A stretch of 64,000 nucleotides of DNA from Unio delphinus (GCA_029339505.1 JAQISU010000094.1:8636501-8700500); one strand, 5' to 3'; shown: positions 1 to 40,979, counted from the stretch's first letter. Notes: generated by a model from the sequence alone, not told the origin. Made by a program: numbers and translations.

Positions 1-740
1 ATGGAGTAGTCAAATTATTCCGTGCCATGTTAACTCTTAATGACCACACTAGTTATCACCGTGAGCATGTTGCAATAGGTCGTTCAGAGACGAAGTCTAC
101 TGAAACGAAAAGATGATAAACAAAGCACAAATTAACAATTCAGTACGCTATTAAGTCGCTATTCCATAACCGTAACTAACGAAGGAAGCGAAATGATTAA
201 GTGTCGCGTGAATTCGTGACTACAACACGAAATTCCGCCATTAAATAGTCGCAACTGGTCGTTCAGAGACGAAGTCTACTGAAACGGAAAGAAGATAAAC
301 AAAGCACAAATTAACAATCAGTACGCTATTAAGTCGCTATTCCATAACTGTAACTAACGGAGGAAGCGAAATGATTAAGTGTCGTGTGAATTCGTGACTA
401 CAACACGAAATTCCGCCATTAAATAGTCGCAACTGGTCGTTCAGAGACGAAGTCTACTGAAACGGAAAGAAGATAAACAAAGCACAAATTAACAATTCAG
501 TACGCTATTAAGTCGCTATTCCATAACCGTAACTAACGGAGGAAGCGAAATGATTAAGTGTCGCGTGAATTCGTGACTACAACACGAAGTCCGCCATTAA
601 ATAGTCGCAATTGGTCGTTCAAAGACTTTTTTGAAGTCTACTGAAACGTCAAAGAAGATAAATACAGCACACATTATCAATGCAGCACGTTATTAGTCGC
701 TAATATCGTAAACGTTACATACGGAATAAGCGAAATTATT
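1..740. repeat. 178-bp tandem satellite
   Basis: The 19-mer GGTCGTTCAGAGACGAAGT starts at 78, 257 and 435, with a changed copy at 613: period 178-179 bp. Units 2 and 3 are nearly identical; the last unit (613-740) is degenerate. CpG is frequent, unlike the neighbouring introns. The array probably extends left of the window, although bases 1-77 match only weakly. Confidence 0.9.
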
Positions 741-1800
741 GAGTGCTATATGTATTACATGCTTTGACCACGTTGCAACCTGGTCCGAAGTCTAGAAAAG
801 GTGACAAAGTCACTCAAATTGGAAAATATTGTAAAATAATGTATACGACCTGTAGAGGAATGATTATCCAACACAGTAATTCCAAATTTAACTTCGGATG
901 GTCAGAATTTACACTAAGATGGCTTGTATTCATTGGAGGTCTAATTGTACGTGTTTTCGCGTAAGCGAAGCTAAAAAACTAAAGAAGCGACACCTAACGG
1001 GCGGCAAGGGGAGGTAATGGGCAAGAGTTATTGCCCTTTGTCTATATGACATAGACAGGAAAGACGAATTTTCGTCTTTTGGTAGGGCTGGATTCGCGAG
1101 GTAGCAGGCTAATATCCCTAAAGTAATGTGATTGGGGAACGTATTCAAAGGAGAAATATTCTTAAGGGCCAAAGCATAGGGTCACATGACCTTGGTCCAG
1201 GATAGGTAAGGCTGAGAACAAGGATCAATTTAAGATTTTATACTAATAAAATGATGGTGTAGTAGAACGTGAAATCTAGTGGCCTTCCATTGACCATCTT
1301 ACATCTAGTTTTCAAATGCCTATTATAAATCAAACTTTTGCTCAAAATCAGGAAAATGAAAGCATTCAAGAAAACATTGTTCTTCTTTTCAAAGTGATAA
1401 GATTTCAAAAAGCTCATTAAATTTAACAAATTCTCATATCTTGATTATTGTAGAGGGGCAGCGATAGATAAAACATGTTACCCTGACAGTTCAACCAACT
1501 TCTTAAATGATTATGCAAAAAGATCTGAAAGATGTACATAATCACTTACGTGTAAATTTATGTCACATTGATATAATGGTGTACCATTTCTCAGCAAGGG
1601 CAGCCATATTTGACTGGAATCAGCAATATTGTGTGAAATTTAATTTCTGTTAAATTCTGAACAGCAGTTACATGTTATTTTCAAGTCTTAATGGATCTAT
1701 TCTAGGATTTCAAACTGCAAAATTCAGGTAAATTCAAATTCATACTGGGTCTATTCTGTGATGTCTAACTGCAAAACAAAATTCATGTAAATTCCAAGTA
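741..1800. other. Non-coding stretch with a mollusc-type interspersed repeat
   Basis: No coding exon seen. Bases about 1008-1092 (GGGAGGTAATGGGCAAGAGT and following) resemble, in reverse orientation, 62867-62940, so both belong to one interspersed family. The small open frames here have no recognisable protein. It should be the TXNRD2 intron before its C-terminal exons, or lie beyond them. Confidence 0.5.
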
Positions 1801-2265
1801 TAAGTAAAATAAAGCTTCATTTGGCTCATTTTCCACTAACAAGTAACAATTAGCCAATAGGAATAAAATATAGCTACTTTGGGCTAATTTTCCACCAAAA
1901 CAAGTATAAATTAGTAGGAGTAATATATAGCTACTTTAGGCTCATTTTTCACCAACATGTGCCACATGTATAATAGCACAAATAAAGCTACTTTACATTC
2001 ATTTTCCATCAACACTTCAGTTCAACAAATGAAATGTGACCAATCATATATAGCTATTGCACCAGCGTGTACCAAGTGGCTCTTAGCAGTAAAATATTGC
2101 TACTTTAGGATCAATCTTATCCAACAGGTGCCATGTCACCAATATCAGTAATATAGCTTCTTTGGACTCATTCTCCACTAATAGGTGCCACTTGTTTAAT
2201 AGGCATGATACAGCTACTTTAGGTTCATTCTCCATGAAGAGTTGCCAATAGTAATTTGAGAAACT
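1800..2265. repeat. Diverged 58-bp tandem repeat
   Basis: A unit with AGCTACTTTRGGCTCATTTT and CCACYAACAAGTG recurs at about 57-60 bp spacing (AGCTACTTT-like starts near 1872, 1929, 1985, 2095, 2153 and 2212). One lone unit in inverted orientation lies at about 3955-3990. Confidence 0.75.
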
Positions 2266-2561
2266 GAAAGTCATTCACGTGTTTCCACTGAAAAGCCTCT
2301 ATAATAATACACAAATATGCACAATCTTCTGTATAGCATTTGTTATTGATGAAACTCGATGTTAGAGCTTCTAAAGATTAGGCACTATACAAAGTCCTCA
2401 TTATTATTATTATTATTATTCAACCACACCCAGATTTTGTTTTCATAAAGGTTTATTGCACATGGTCATATTCATATCGTGTGACTTTTCACTGTTACAT
2501 TATTCATTCAGTTTTCGTTACTGTCAAAACTGTATCTGTACACAACTGTCATTTATTTGTA

Positions 2562-3490
2562 CAGTCCTACCCACTTATATTGACATCACTTTGTCGACAA
2601 GCCGCCTATTTTGACAAAAAACCAGTCCCAGTCCCTTGGTCTACTATTACTACCAAAATTGTCATGCTTATGTTGACGTCGAGATAAAAAATAAACGTAC
2701 ATGTCGACAGAAGCCTTTGGTCTCAGCTTGAACAAATCCTTTTCTCACCCCTCTGCAGAATCCAAATACACATGATAACACGTTTCCAAGACCTCTGAAA
2801 GTGACCGGCGAATAAAACAAGTTTATTGTGCTGTGAATGTTTCATTTTTAAATTTATTTATATTTACAATGGCTACCAACAGCAGAGTAAAACACAGAAT
2901 AAATTTACAGTCACTGGAAACTAAATTTCTGACTGTTGAGGGAGGATCATCTCGCAAAGATGTCTGTGAAAATTTTTTGCTTAAACATAAAACACTATCA
3001 AGCTGCCGAGTCTATAAAGAAAAATCATGTTGAAGGTAACTACGCTCCCCAAAGGAAGAAGCAGAGACTGCTAAATTTGAAGACATGGAGGAAACCACAG
3101 CAAAATGGTTCAATGAAACCCGCATTGCAATTCCACCTTATCCATAGATTGTGATATGATCATCAAAAAAGCGAATGAATTTGCGAAAAAACTTAGTGTG
3201 GAGAACTGCGCTGCAAAAGTTTATTATAACCTTGGATATAAAAGGATTTGTGGAGAATACATGTACTTTTTAAACCAACTTGTTGACAGGTTTTCGTTTC
3301 CCTGTGAATAGCCCCATCCCATTGGAAGCCTCAATAAGATGGGAACAGACTGACCAAAATATAGGCCAATTTAAGTACTAAGTAACATACCAGACACGGC
3401 AAAACTTGATATCAACATGCAAGTGCTCACTGACGACAGGTCACCCCTTACTGACGTTTTAAGTTTTAAAATTCATCAATCATGTCAGCT
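2562..3490 (+). mobile_element. pogo/Tigger-type element, 3'-truncated copy
   Basis: Begins CAGTCCTACC just after TA, like the complete copy at 56426-57851. Carries a decayed transposase start: ATG at 2869, then [16 protein letters not shown], the CENP-B/pogo-type N-terminal DNA-binding region, broken by frameshifts before a KLSVENCAAK segment near 3190. The right inverted repeat is absent. Degenerate and non-functional. Confidence 0.75.
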
Positions 3491-31376
<27,886 letters not shown>

Positions 31377-32165
31377 CTGAAAAGTAATAGTATTATCATT
31401 ATCACCATACTCATAAAAAACTCGGCATCATCATTATCACCTTCCGCATAAAAAAATCCATCATCAGTATTTATCAAAAATTTATAGTTTTATCATCTCA
31501 AAATTAGCCATTGTAAGACAATCAACAAATTTGAGGAGCTTACTTTAAGAAGTGATTTAAACACTAATTATACATGTACCCCGTTCTATGTTATTCATTA
31601 ACAAAAATGGTAAACATTGCATCCTTGTTAAAAGTTAAGAATGTATAGTCCAAAAAGTTCAATATTCAAGTCCTTCGATTTAAACTCTAATTTTTTAATA
31701 TTGACTAATAACTTAAGTTAGGAATAAAAGATGGGATTATTAATAATAAATGAATAAAACTGTTTTGATAAATAGGGCTTGGACTGAAATGCAAAAAGTG
31801 TTGCTAAATAGTTAACTGCATTATAACTAAGCATCATCCAACACTTAATGTAATAAAAATATTTAGTATAGTTTAAGATAAATATATTTATTCCAAATGA
31901 AGGGAATATCATAATAAAATTATAAAAATCCCAATGATGGTAAATTATGATGTTCTTGTTGAAACATTGATATTAGTGCATTGTCTAAGTCATATGAATC
32001 TATGAAGTATCACATTCTAGGCAGATTTTGTTTCCCTGTGTAAATTCTGAAACATTGTGTCCATGAGGCTTTGCAAAATAAGTCGTCAGTTGTTGAATAT
32101 AAAACAGGAGTAATTTTACTAATTAAACTCATTAAACAAGCACCAGTGCTGGATTAAGGCCTTCC
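31377..32165. other. TXNRD2 upstream intron or 5' region
   Basis: AT-rich. A coding exon with the start of TXNRD2 must lie to the right of 31376, but none could be recognised here. Confidence 0.4.
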
Positions 32166-32169
32166 ACAG

Positions 32170-32312
32170 TTCTAAGCACAGGGGCTCATTACAAATTAAA
32201 TTAGGAGTATCTGTCCATGAATCAGGGTCTAATCTGTAACATTGTTAGACCCCCGATTTATGAACGGATACTCCTAATTTGATTTGTAACGAGCCCCTGT
32301 GGTCCTAAGCAC
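32170..32312. mobile_element. Hairpin MITE with CAGGGGCTC ends (about 135 bp)
   Basis: CACAGGGGCTCATTACAAAT with TTAGGAGTATCTGTCCATGA is inverted at GAACGGATACTCCTAATTTG with GTAACGAGCCCCTGTGG. Flanks TTCTAAGCA and TCCTAAGCA look like an imprecise target duplication. The CAGGGG start suggests hAT mobilisation (inference). Confidence 0.8.
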
Positions 32313-32319
32313 TAAACTC

Positions 32320-35010
32320 GTCATCCTTATTCAAAATTTAAAACTAATTTTTTTTTTTAAATTAAAAGGTGGGGAAATACCAGTGTTGCCATTATTCCGA
32401 ATTAAAAGTACATCTACTCGTAAATGCAGATCAAAATGGTCATATATAATTTATTACATTTCATAATCAACAATTTGAAGTTTTCTGATGCAATGAGCAC
32501 GTGCTATAATTATGCCTAATATGTAATCAGGCACTGACAGAACTATCAGACCAGACGCCAGAGTCCAACGTAAATATACATTCTACTGAATAGAACTTCC
32601 ATGATTTCATAAAGGACCATTTATTTACGACATATATTGAACTTGTCCTCTGTTCATTAAAACTAACCAGATATATGTCTATATACATCTCTTATACATC
32701 TGTTGATTCTATTGTGAAAAACTGGAGTGCAATAAGGCCAAATTAACTGTCTTTTAAAGGAGCTTAAAGTTTGCAAGGGCACCGCCATGCCTGACTACTA
32801 TAGTGGCAACTTCGAGTTTAATCCTACAGATCACTACTCCTAGTTGTTTTCAATCAGAATGTCACTCGGCTATTCCTTCAAGTCTAGTCTGGTTCCCTCG
32901 TTAGTTTTGTTACCTGCTTTGCACTCCGCTATACTAGCTAAACTATCGTGGAGTATGTTGATGGTGAAATACCAATAGTCGGCTAGGAAGAAGAGCTACC
33001 CTCCCATAGCAGTAATTATATTGGTTTGGGGGAAGTAGAGTATCTAAAAAAAAAAACGGTTTAGATGACAAATATTTTCAATTCCATCAGTCTGTTTAGT
33101 ACACACTGTTTTGCAGAATTGTGATCTAGGAAAAGGGCTTGTGTTTGCACTGTGTGCATCACATGGTGTCAAAAATAACCTTAAGGCATGGAAATTGCAG
33201 GTATAAATTAAAATTGCAGGTATAAATTTAAATTGCAGGTATAAATTTGTGGGTAGGGTTAATACACTTCTTCTGATGTGAACTGCCATCGGCTTCTCTG
33301 GTCATGTGGATAATATTCGTATGCGTTGTTTTGAAATAGGTATCTAAACATATGAACCTGTTACACCTCACTTGTATATTTGATTCTTTTAAAACTGATT
33401 GTTTAATACTAGGTTGCTGATTGAGGCTTTTAATGTATACATAAAAATTGGATCCTGCCATAGGGGCTCTTATCATTGCTTACAAATGATCTGTCATACA
33501 TGTACTATATAATATCTACAAGGATTGGCATCTCTCTCCTTCTGAACTGAAAATAAATTATAAATAAATGCAGGACTTAATTTTCTGTTAACTAATGAGA
33601 GGACAGTTTTCCATTTAGAGGGAAATTCACTTGCATATTAAGTGGGAGAGATCACGTCCATGTCAAGCAGTATAATGGGAAAATGGTATGGCCTTCTAAT
33701 TTCACGATTGCTTGATATATTCTGTACAGTTGCTTACAGAAAAAGAGAAATTTAGATTCTAATACTTTGCATGCTCTTACGCATCTTTGATGGATCTAGC
33801 TTACTAGACAAAGACATTATAATGTAATATCTAAACTATTTAGCTCAATCAGAGAACCCACCGATATAATCACATGATTATCAGCTGAGTAGGACACATT
33901 GTTTCAGGTAGAAGGGTAATAATGGATTCATCACCTTTGACAATGCAATTCAATTATACTCTTGCTCTCGAAGAAGGTACTGAAGGATATATATTTTACC
34001 AGCAATGAAAGATATGAGTTATCAGCAAATATCCGCTTTTACTTTTCTGGATTTTAGGAAAAGTATGATAGATTAGTAAATGAAAATTTTTCCACAATAA
34101 AAATGTATTACCGTTTAAAATATGACATTAGCTAAATTTTCATCCTAATTTATCCAATTGATCCAATTTTAGAGTTTGTTTACAATAATATCTTTGTAAA
34201 CAAAGAGTTAACCAAGCAAACGAAACAAGGGGTAATCAAATTCAGTGATTTATGTATATTTAATTTATATTGTGTTATTGACATTTATCCATAAATGAGG
34301 GTAAGTGTTGAGCATACCTGTCTAATATCATGTCATTTGTGTGCGATTTACCTTTTTCCCCATAAGTGGGAACATGTGTGGGGCCTAGGTGTTTAATAGC
34401 ATGTAGGATGTACATATTTAATAAGTCTGAGTTCTGGATATAGTGTTGAATCTCACCTTAGAACGTTATAGGAACAAATTATGTTTACAGTTTAAAGGAA
34501 ATTTCCATTAAGACGATAATGTAGTAGTGATTGTTTATATCTTAGAACCTTCTGAAAATAAATTTTGACTCTAATCCTGGTTCACAAAATTATATTTTAT
34601 GCTTTCATAATAATGTTGATTATATTATAATTAACTAGTTCTGCTTTAACAGCCGATGTGGAATCTATCCTTTAAGTGTCTTCAGTATTTTATTTTATGG
34701 GATTTATTTCAATTATTCATTGAAATCACGAATTGCGCTTTGACTTTAGTTCAATATCAAGATTTTGAGATTATTGTACATTCATTCAAGAACATTTCGG
34801 ACTATTTAATTTTGATACATTCTGACTATTAGCACGTTATTACATTTTATTTTGGAAATCATTTGGAATACCATTGGAATTCATTTGGAACACTCTGTAC
34901 ATGTGATAAGAGTTTTATGACTATTTGGAATGTAATTCACACAATATTACAACTCTTCATGGTTTTCACACTTTTGTTTACTTACATTAAAGCCATAGAA
35001 TAGCATTAAC
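32320..35010. other. Intergenic or 5' intron DNA
   Basis: AT-rich. Contains a half copy of the CTGGTTCCC hairpin MITE (32882-32955) and a triple AAATTGCAGGTATAAATTT repeat (33194-33245). No exon recognised. Confidence 0.45.
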
Positions 35011-35013
35011 ACT

Positions 35014-35181
<168 letters not shown>

Positions 35182-35185
35182 CAAA

Positions 35186-35454
35186 CACTCGTGCCTCTCA
35201 TTTAAAGGCTTCTTCATATTAGAGCCCACCGACCGCTTTTCTTCAAAGTCACACACGGTGCAGTTCCGACTGCCCCTAACGCTGCAGCTTTTGCAACCGT
35301 AACAGTCGCCTTTGCCAAGAAAGGAAAGGAAAGAAAAATTCCAACAGTCGTTTGCAACTGTGTCACGTCTGACTTGGATAATTTTCATGTTTCTGAAGTG
35401 TTTTTTGTGTTTGGCCGCATTCAACATATCGAGCTGCGTTTGGGTCAGCCACAT
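35186..35454 (-). other. Unidentified cysteine-rich open frame
   Basis: Minus-strand frame from ATG at 35454 with a mixed, protein-like composition and a cysteine cluster GDCYGCKSCSVRGSRNCTVC, before running into the microsatellite. The Cys spacing resembles zinc-binding or retroelement-type knuckles but matches nothing I recognise. May be a mobile-element remnant or a 5' exon of an unknown gene. Confidence 0.25.
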
Positions 35455-37650
35455 GGGACATTTCCAGTTAATTTTGCTGCAGCCTCAGTGTGGCCACACA
35501 ATTGTTTTTTACTGCATGTAGGAGTGTTTCAAGATGACCTTGAGTATGGTCAACCTTCACTTCATGATACGACATTATTATTATTCAAATAATTACAATA
35601 TAAATTTTCCAGAGGTGCGTCTATCACTCCACCCACACTTTCCAACAATAGCGTCTTGTCGGAAAGCATAGGGTCGATAACCACCTTTACCGACACATGC
35701 AAGAAAATGCATGGCAACGACAGACTGCTATAAAAAAAAAACGCAAGGTGTTCCACTGAGAAGTAATAAATCGGGTAGAGCGTACGAAAATCTTGTTGAG
35801 AAATCTGCAAACAGTGACGATCGATGTTTTGATGCCAATGATTTGCCTGAGCAATATGAGAAGTTGAGTTTGCTTAGGGAAGCTGAATTTCTTTAGAAGG
35901 TTCTTGAAGGAAACCTTATTCGCATGTAAGTTGTCAAATAAAATTTTACTCTGTGTCAGGTCTTTATCTGACATTGTAGATTGTTGGGTACTTATTTGCC
36001 AGGTAAACTGTCATACACTAGCAGTGTATTGCTGTACGTCTGTATGTGCGCGAAACTATAAGGTTGACGTGGTTCCCGACTGTAAAAACCACAAGAAGTG
36101 TGATCCTATGCTTAGTGAAGCGGATGACAAGGCACCCACAATGTTAAGTTATCTAATACAGCCTTTCAGCTGCAGCACCCACAACACGCCAAATGGCATC
36201 GTTGGAGTTGTTTTTACGAAACAATTGATCGTGTGTTTAGCACCAAATATCACCTTTGCAAACATCTTTGCAAAACCCCAAATCGTGATTTAGGTGAATG
36301 TCGAACGAAACACCGAGTAAATTAGCAATTATTTGTGGTCGGCGCTGTGCAAAGACAAGGTTTATATATGTATTAAGTCTCGAAGCAACCAAGACGCATG
36401 CGAGCAACGTTGTTTTAATCAATCCTCAGCGGCACTTTTAACACTATCCATGGCCCGTATGGCCAATTGCTTAGTGATAGGAATAGCGCATGAGTTCAGA
36501 GATCAAAACACCTTTGGTGCGCCTGGAAAATAATCCACGAACAACGCTACTAATCGTAGTTTCATGATAGGTCATAAACACCGGTTTTCTAATAATACTA
36601 CACGAGAGGGTTTCACACGTCCATGCTCGACTGTCATTGCTGGTGTTATTAAATGTCAGGTTGATCTCTAATGATCAGTTATATCGTAATATCCATCTTG
36701 AGGATCTAGTAAGTGCCCATCTAGATACAGCAGTAAAAAACGAATATAGGTGAGCCGATTATTATTACATGGCATACATACAGGTGTTGAGGTTGTACTC
36801 AAGATCATATTACCTGGTTCGATAGTGGGAGAAAACCCAAACAAAATATGTCCCCTGCACATATAGGCCTGTCGTATCAGACCAACTTTAGTAACTGCCA
36901 CTGAATACTTCACAGGTTATGGAGACATGTGTCGTTGAACTAATTTTCACAATATCAGGCCCGATATGATTTCCAGTCCCTTTAAGTTCTGCATGCAAAA
37001 TGTGCATACTTTTGGTATGATCTTGGCGAAAACCAAGTACAGTTCTCAACAATGACTTCCCATGTTAACCAGGTATTGTGAAAATTCGATGGCAATAACG
37101 GAGGTCGTGTTCGCGAATACAAAATTTGGAGTTCTTGCCAGAAAATTGCGAACTGTTTCGTTGAAAATCATTATTGATTGATATATTATCGTACGCCTTA
37201 GAGGGAAGATCAAAAACGTGCCACGTGATACCTATATCCGATGAAAACACAAAGTAAGTTTTCGCAGGTAGACTACCAAATGGTTGGGATCGGAAATTAG
37301 GTCAATTGTAACAATTTCTTAACGACACTATTGCAATGTCATGTGCTGCATGCGAGTCTCCAGCGGTTACGGGTACATAAAAAGTCATTATGAATTCTGG
37401 CTTTGTGGATAAGATGGTGATCATCGAGGTCATCTGGATTGTATATAAAGTCACATGTTATACTGAAACATTAAACTTCACGTTGTACTCAAAGCGTCCC
37501 AACACGCACCGTCACATTTGTGCCAGAACTCATCATCGATGTTTTATAGATCGTGGATATCTTCATCAAGTTCGTGAATCAGCGCACGATATGTGTCTCT
37601 ATCCAGTCGCTCTCAAATCAATGTGGCTAACTTAAATAGTTTACCGCACG
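35200..37650. promoter_or_regulatory. CpG-rich block between the divergent genes
   Basis: About 30 CpG in 36001-36600, against about one in an equal stretch of intron (29401-29940). Such blocks in invertebrates mark DNA unmethylated in the germ line, often promoters or intergenic DNA. It may contain the start regions of TXNRD2 (-) and the kinase (+), but no TSS motif could be fixed. Short open frames (e.g. 35904-36293, 36668-36913) have no recognisable domains. Confidence 0.4.
35711..35926 (+). pseudogene. Possible coding exon with in-frame stop
   Basis: ATG at 35711 in a good context (ATGGC) opens 61 codons rich in charged residues (ENLVEKSANSDD, LPEQYEKLSLLREAEF). After one TAG (35894-35896) the same frame continues KVLEGNLIR to a splice-donor-like GTAAGT at 35927. 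Could be a broken gene fragment, or two exons if TTTCTTTAG is an acceptor. No family recognised. It lies in the CpG-rich block where the 5' ends of both host genes would be expected. Confidence 0.25.
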
Positions 37651-37655
37651 AAGTA

Positions 37656-39140
37656 CCGTATTTTCGCGCATATATCCCGCACACGCAGATAATCCGCACC
37701 CTCATATAGCCCGCGGGTTTTGGGGTTTTGTGTAAAAAATCGTTGGCATAACCCGCACCTTTGTATAACCCGCAACCATAGATATATTTATACAGCTACA
37801 ATCGGAAATGAAATCAATTACAGGATCACGGGGCTTCGCTGATGTAGCAAACTGCGATTCTGTTTTCCGTTTTGGTGACAAAATATACCATCTGGTGATA
37901 TTTGTGGCGACACCAATTTTGGCTGATAAAAACCGTATATACAGTCTTGCGTTTGGAGTAGAGAAAATCAAAGGCACCATGACAGGAAACAATGTACTGG
38001 AATATATTGTTAAAATAACAAGTCCTTGTCTCATACTGGCAAACCACACTAACAGTGCACTGTTATATCATAATCCGCTAATGATGATATCTGGCCTTAT
38101 TACTTTATGCAACTGACTAGTCAAAATCCAAATCCGCAGAAGGCGAAACCGTAAAATGAGTACAGTCAAGCAGATGACACTAATTTAAAAACAAATACCA
38201 GATGGAAGAAGAAAAAATACGTTTGCTTACACTTCAAAGAGAACTGATTACCTTTGAAGCACTGATATATACTAAACAAATAAAACAAATGTGTTTCAAT
38301 GTTCTACAATTATCTGAAGTTGCCGCAGCAATAACAAACAGGTATTTGTTTCACCCTTCAACTGGAGCCTTTAGCGGCGCCATCATCAAAGTAAGCCGAC
38401 AACCTTTGCTCAATAAAAGTCAGGAAAAACACGGTACACAGTGCTTGTGTGCGTAGGAGCTGTGCCTCAACTACAGGCTACATAAACACGGACATTTTTA
38501 AATAATCTTGTATTCTTGTGAAGTGTAGATTCGAGTTTAAATAATTTCTTTCTGTTTAATTTAAAAAATGCCGAAACGAAAGTCTTACACAGCCGACTTC
38601 AAGCTAACTGCCATTGCGTATGCTGAAGTGCATGGCAATAGAGCCACAGGCACAAAATTTGATATTGATGAGAGTGTAATCCGAGGTTGGAGAAAAGAAA
38701 AAGGAACGTTGGAGAAGATGAATCCACGAAAACGTGCTCGTCGCGGACCTAAAGCAAAGTGGCCTCACCTTGAAGCTGACCTGAAGCAGTGGATCGTGGC
38801 CCAGCGGTAAAATTAGGTACCGTAGTTATTTCGATTGAAAACAGAAAATATTGATTATGAAAACGTGACGGATACGAAATTTTAAGTTTTTATCCCGAAA
38901 TGTTGATTTAGTCCCGATACCGTAGGTTGTAAAGTCACCGTAGTAGCCATAATATCCAAACCTAGCAAAACAAAACTAGAACAATATATGTTATGTAGTT
39001 ACGTTTTTCGAACAATATGTTGAAATATCATCATGTGTAAAAAAATTGTGATATAGCCCGCACCCTTATATAACCCGCACCCCCCCTGCGGGGTTTGTAA
39101 AATCTGGTATAATCCGCGGGATATCTGCGCGAAAATACGG
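37656..39140 (+). mobile_element. pogo-type DNA transposon, non-autonomous (1485 bp)
   Basis: Ends CCGTATTTTCGCGCATAT and (inverted) CCGTATTTTCGCGCAGAT, flanked by TA (37654-37655, 39141-39142). Subterminal ATATAACCCGCACC boxes are repeated at both ends. Holds only the first part of a transposase (38568-38810). High CpG content. Confidence 0.88.
38568..38810 (+). pseudogene. pogo/CENP-B-type transposase, N-terminal fragment
   Basis: 80 codons from ATG. MPKRKSYTADFKLTAIAYAE is a Psq/Brinker-type helix-turn-helix start, then DESVIRGWRKEKGTLEKM and a basic RKRARRGPKAKWPHLEADL leading into the CENP-B-like DNA-binding domain. The frame ends at QWIVAQR next to GTAAAA, a possible splice donor. The DDE domain is absent from the element, so this copy cannot move itself. 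It could still encode a DNA-binding peptide. Confidence 0.75.
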
Positions 39141-39560
39141 TAATACCACGTCTACTTCCAATCAATCCGCAGGATCATTAAGGTCCAGTCCACGGAGTGA
39201 AAGCACTCTAGTTCTCTCTCCTTTTTGGTAGAGGTCTTTTATTATTTGTGGGTGTTCGTCTTAGTATTGGTTACAATGCCAACCTTTATGCCTTTTCATC
39301 TATCCTTTCTTATGGTGCAGGTTCACTTTGTTTTACCGGTGGAGGATTCTTACGCTTTGATTGAGGTGCTGTTGCTTGATCAGACTAATCGTCTGCCTCG
39401 ATTTCAGAAGTACTGTTAGATCCGATTATTCTACTGTCGTGGTAGATCTGTAGGCTGGATGATGTCCTCGTGATACACGTGCAGTAGTATAATACAATTT
39501 TGCATCGCTTGAAATCCTTTTTGTAGCTTTCATCAAAGTAAGTATATTTTTAAAGAATTA
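39141..39560. other. Spacer between two pogo-type elements
   Basis: About 420 bp, no gene recognised. The open frame at 39225-39419 is unsupported. Confidence 0.45.
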
Positions 39561-40420
39561 CAGTCGACTCCACTTAACTGCACATCGGCTAACTGCACAC
39601 GCCGGATAACTGCACGTAGTGACGCCGGTCCCGTTTTTTTCCCTAACGCTTTTCAATTAGATCAAACTTCGGATAACTGCACTTCGCTTAAATGCACACT
39701 CAGGATAATAGCACGATAAATTTTCTGCCCATGGCACATTATTCAATACAATTTTACTCCGGTTAACTGCACAATGTATAGTCATGATCAGTTATTGCCA
39801 GTCCACTGCTGTAGCGTTTCAAATAAACCGACAATTAAGCCGGTAAATGCGACTTTGTAAATGATTGACATGTAAAGAACGCCATAGGTGGTATATTACA
39901 TGTATATACGCGCCCATAGGGAGCAATAGCGTGGGGAAAATTATAGTAGAGCATGGGAAACATTGCTCTAAACTGTTCGGGTTTGAATGATTTCAAACCA
40001 ACAAATGGATGGTTGGAAAGATAAAAAATGTACAACGGAATTTAATTTGAACGACAACACGGCGAAAAAATAGGATGCAGATGACTTTGGAGCTGAACGC
40101 TTTTTCTTCGGGAGATGACCCATCAATGTCTGACAGCAGTTTTTGAATAACAAGTGATCTATATAATTTCTTGAATTCGCTATAATTCCTTGATCCATTT
40201 GTTGAATCAGTGAAGTTGTGTTCGGAGGAAGGAAAACAAGCTTAACATTTAAGTAAAAGTTGAAAGACTGGATTCTAATCATTGTTTAAATTTATTCTTC
40301 ACATATATTCGTGCCGTGCTGATTTAAAGCTGTACTGTACCGTACTTCGGTTAACTGCACACTCCGGTTAACACAGTCTCGTGGCGGGCCCGAAGCTGTA
40401 CAGTTAACCGAAGTCGACTG
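39561..40420 (-). mobile_element. Tigger-type element, internally deleted (860 bp)
   Basis: Ends CAGTCGACTCCACTTAACTG and (inverted) CAGTCGACTTCGGTTAACTG, flanked by TA (39559-39560, 40421-40422). Repeated GG(A/T)TAACTGCAC boxes at both ends. Keeps only a C-terminal transposase piece (39968-40282, minus). Confidence 0.88.
39968..40282 (-). pseudogene. Tigger-type DDE transposase fragment
   Basis: Contains VKLVFLPPNTTSLIQQMDQG and IIANSR, the strongly conserved Tigger/pogo motif (LPPNTTS..QPMDQGVI) before the last catalytic acidic residue. No start or N-terminal half in the element. Confidence 0.85.
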
Positions 40421-40621
40421 TAAATACCTTGCCAATGAATTTTCTCAACCCCAGTAATAGCCTGTATACCAACTTGACAAAACAATTTTATGTCCGTGGA
40501 TTATCACTCAATCTTTAAGTCATGCACATATATGGGGTCTCGGTTGATCCACTGGCGACCTTCTTTATTAAATAGTGCTTTGAGTCATGCATCAATAACC
40601 GGTATTGCTTAACGCTTTCTG

Positions 40622-40979
<358 letters not shown>

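Noticed and set aside
35904..36293. 129-codon plus-strand frame with many cysteines
   Set aside because: No recognisable domain or family; starts inside a possible intron after GTAAGT. Kept only as part of the CpG-rich block.
39160..39190. Possible 18S/ITS1 rRNA fragment (GGATCATTAA)
   Set aside because: Only about 10-12 bases match and no further rRNA sequence follows; chance is sufficient.
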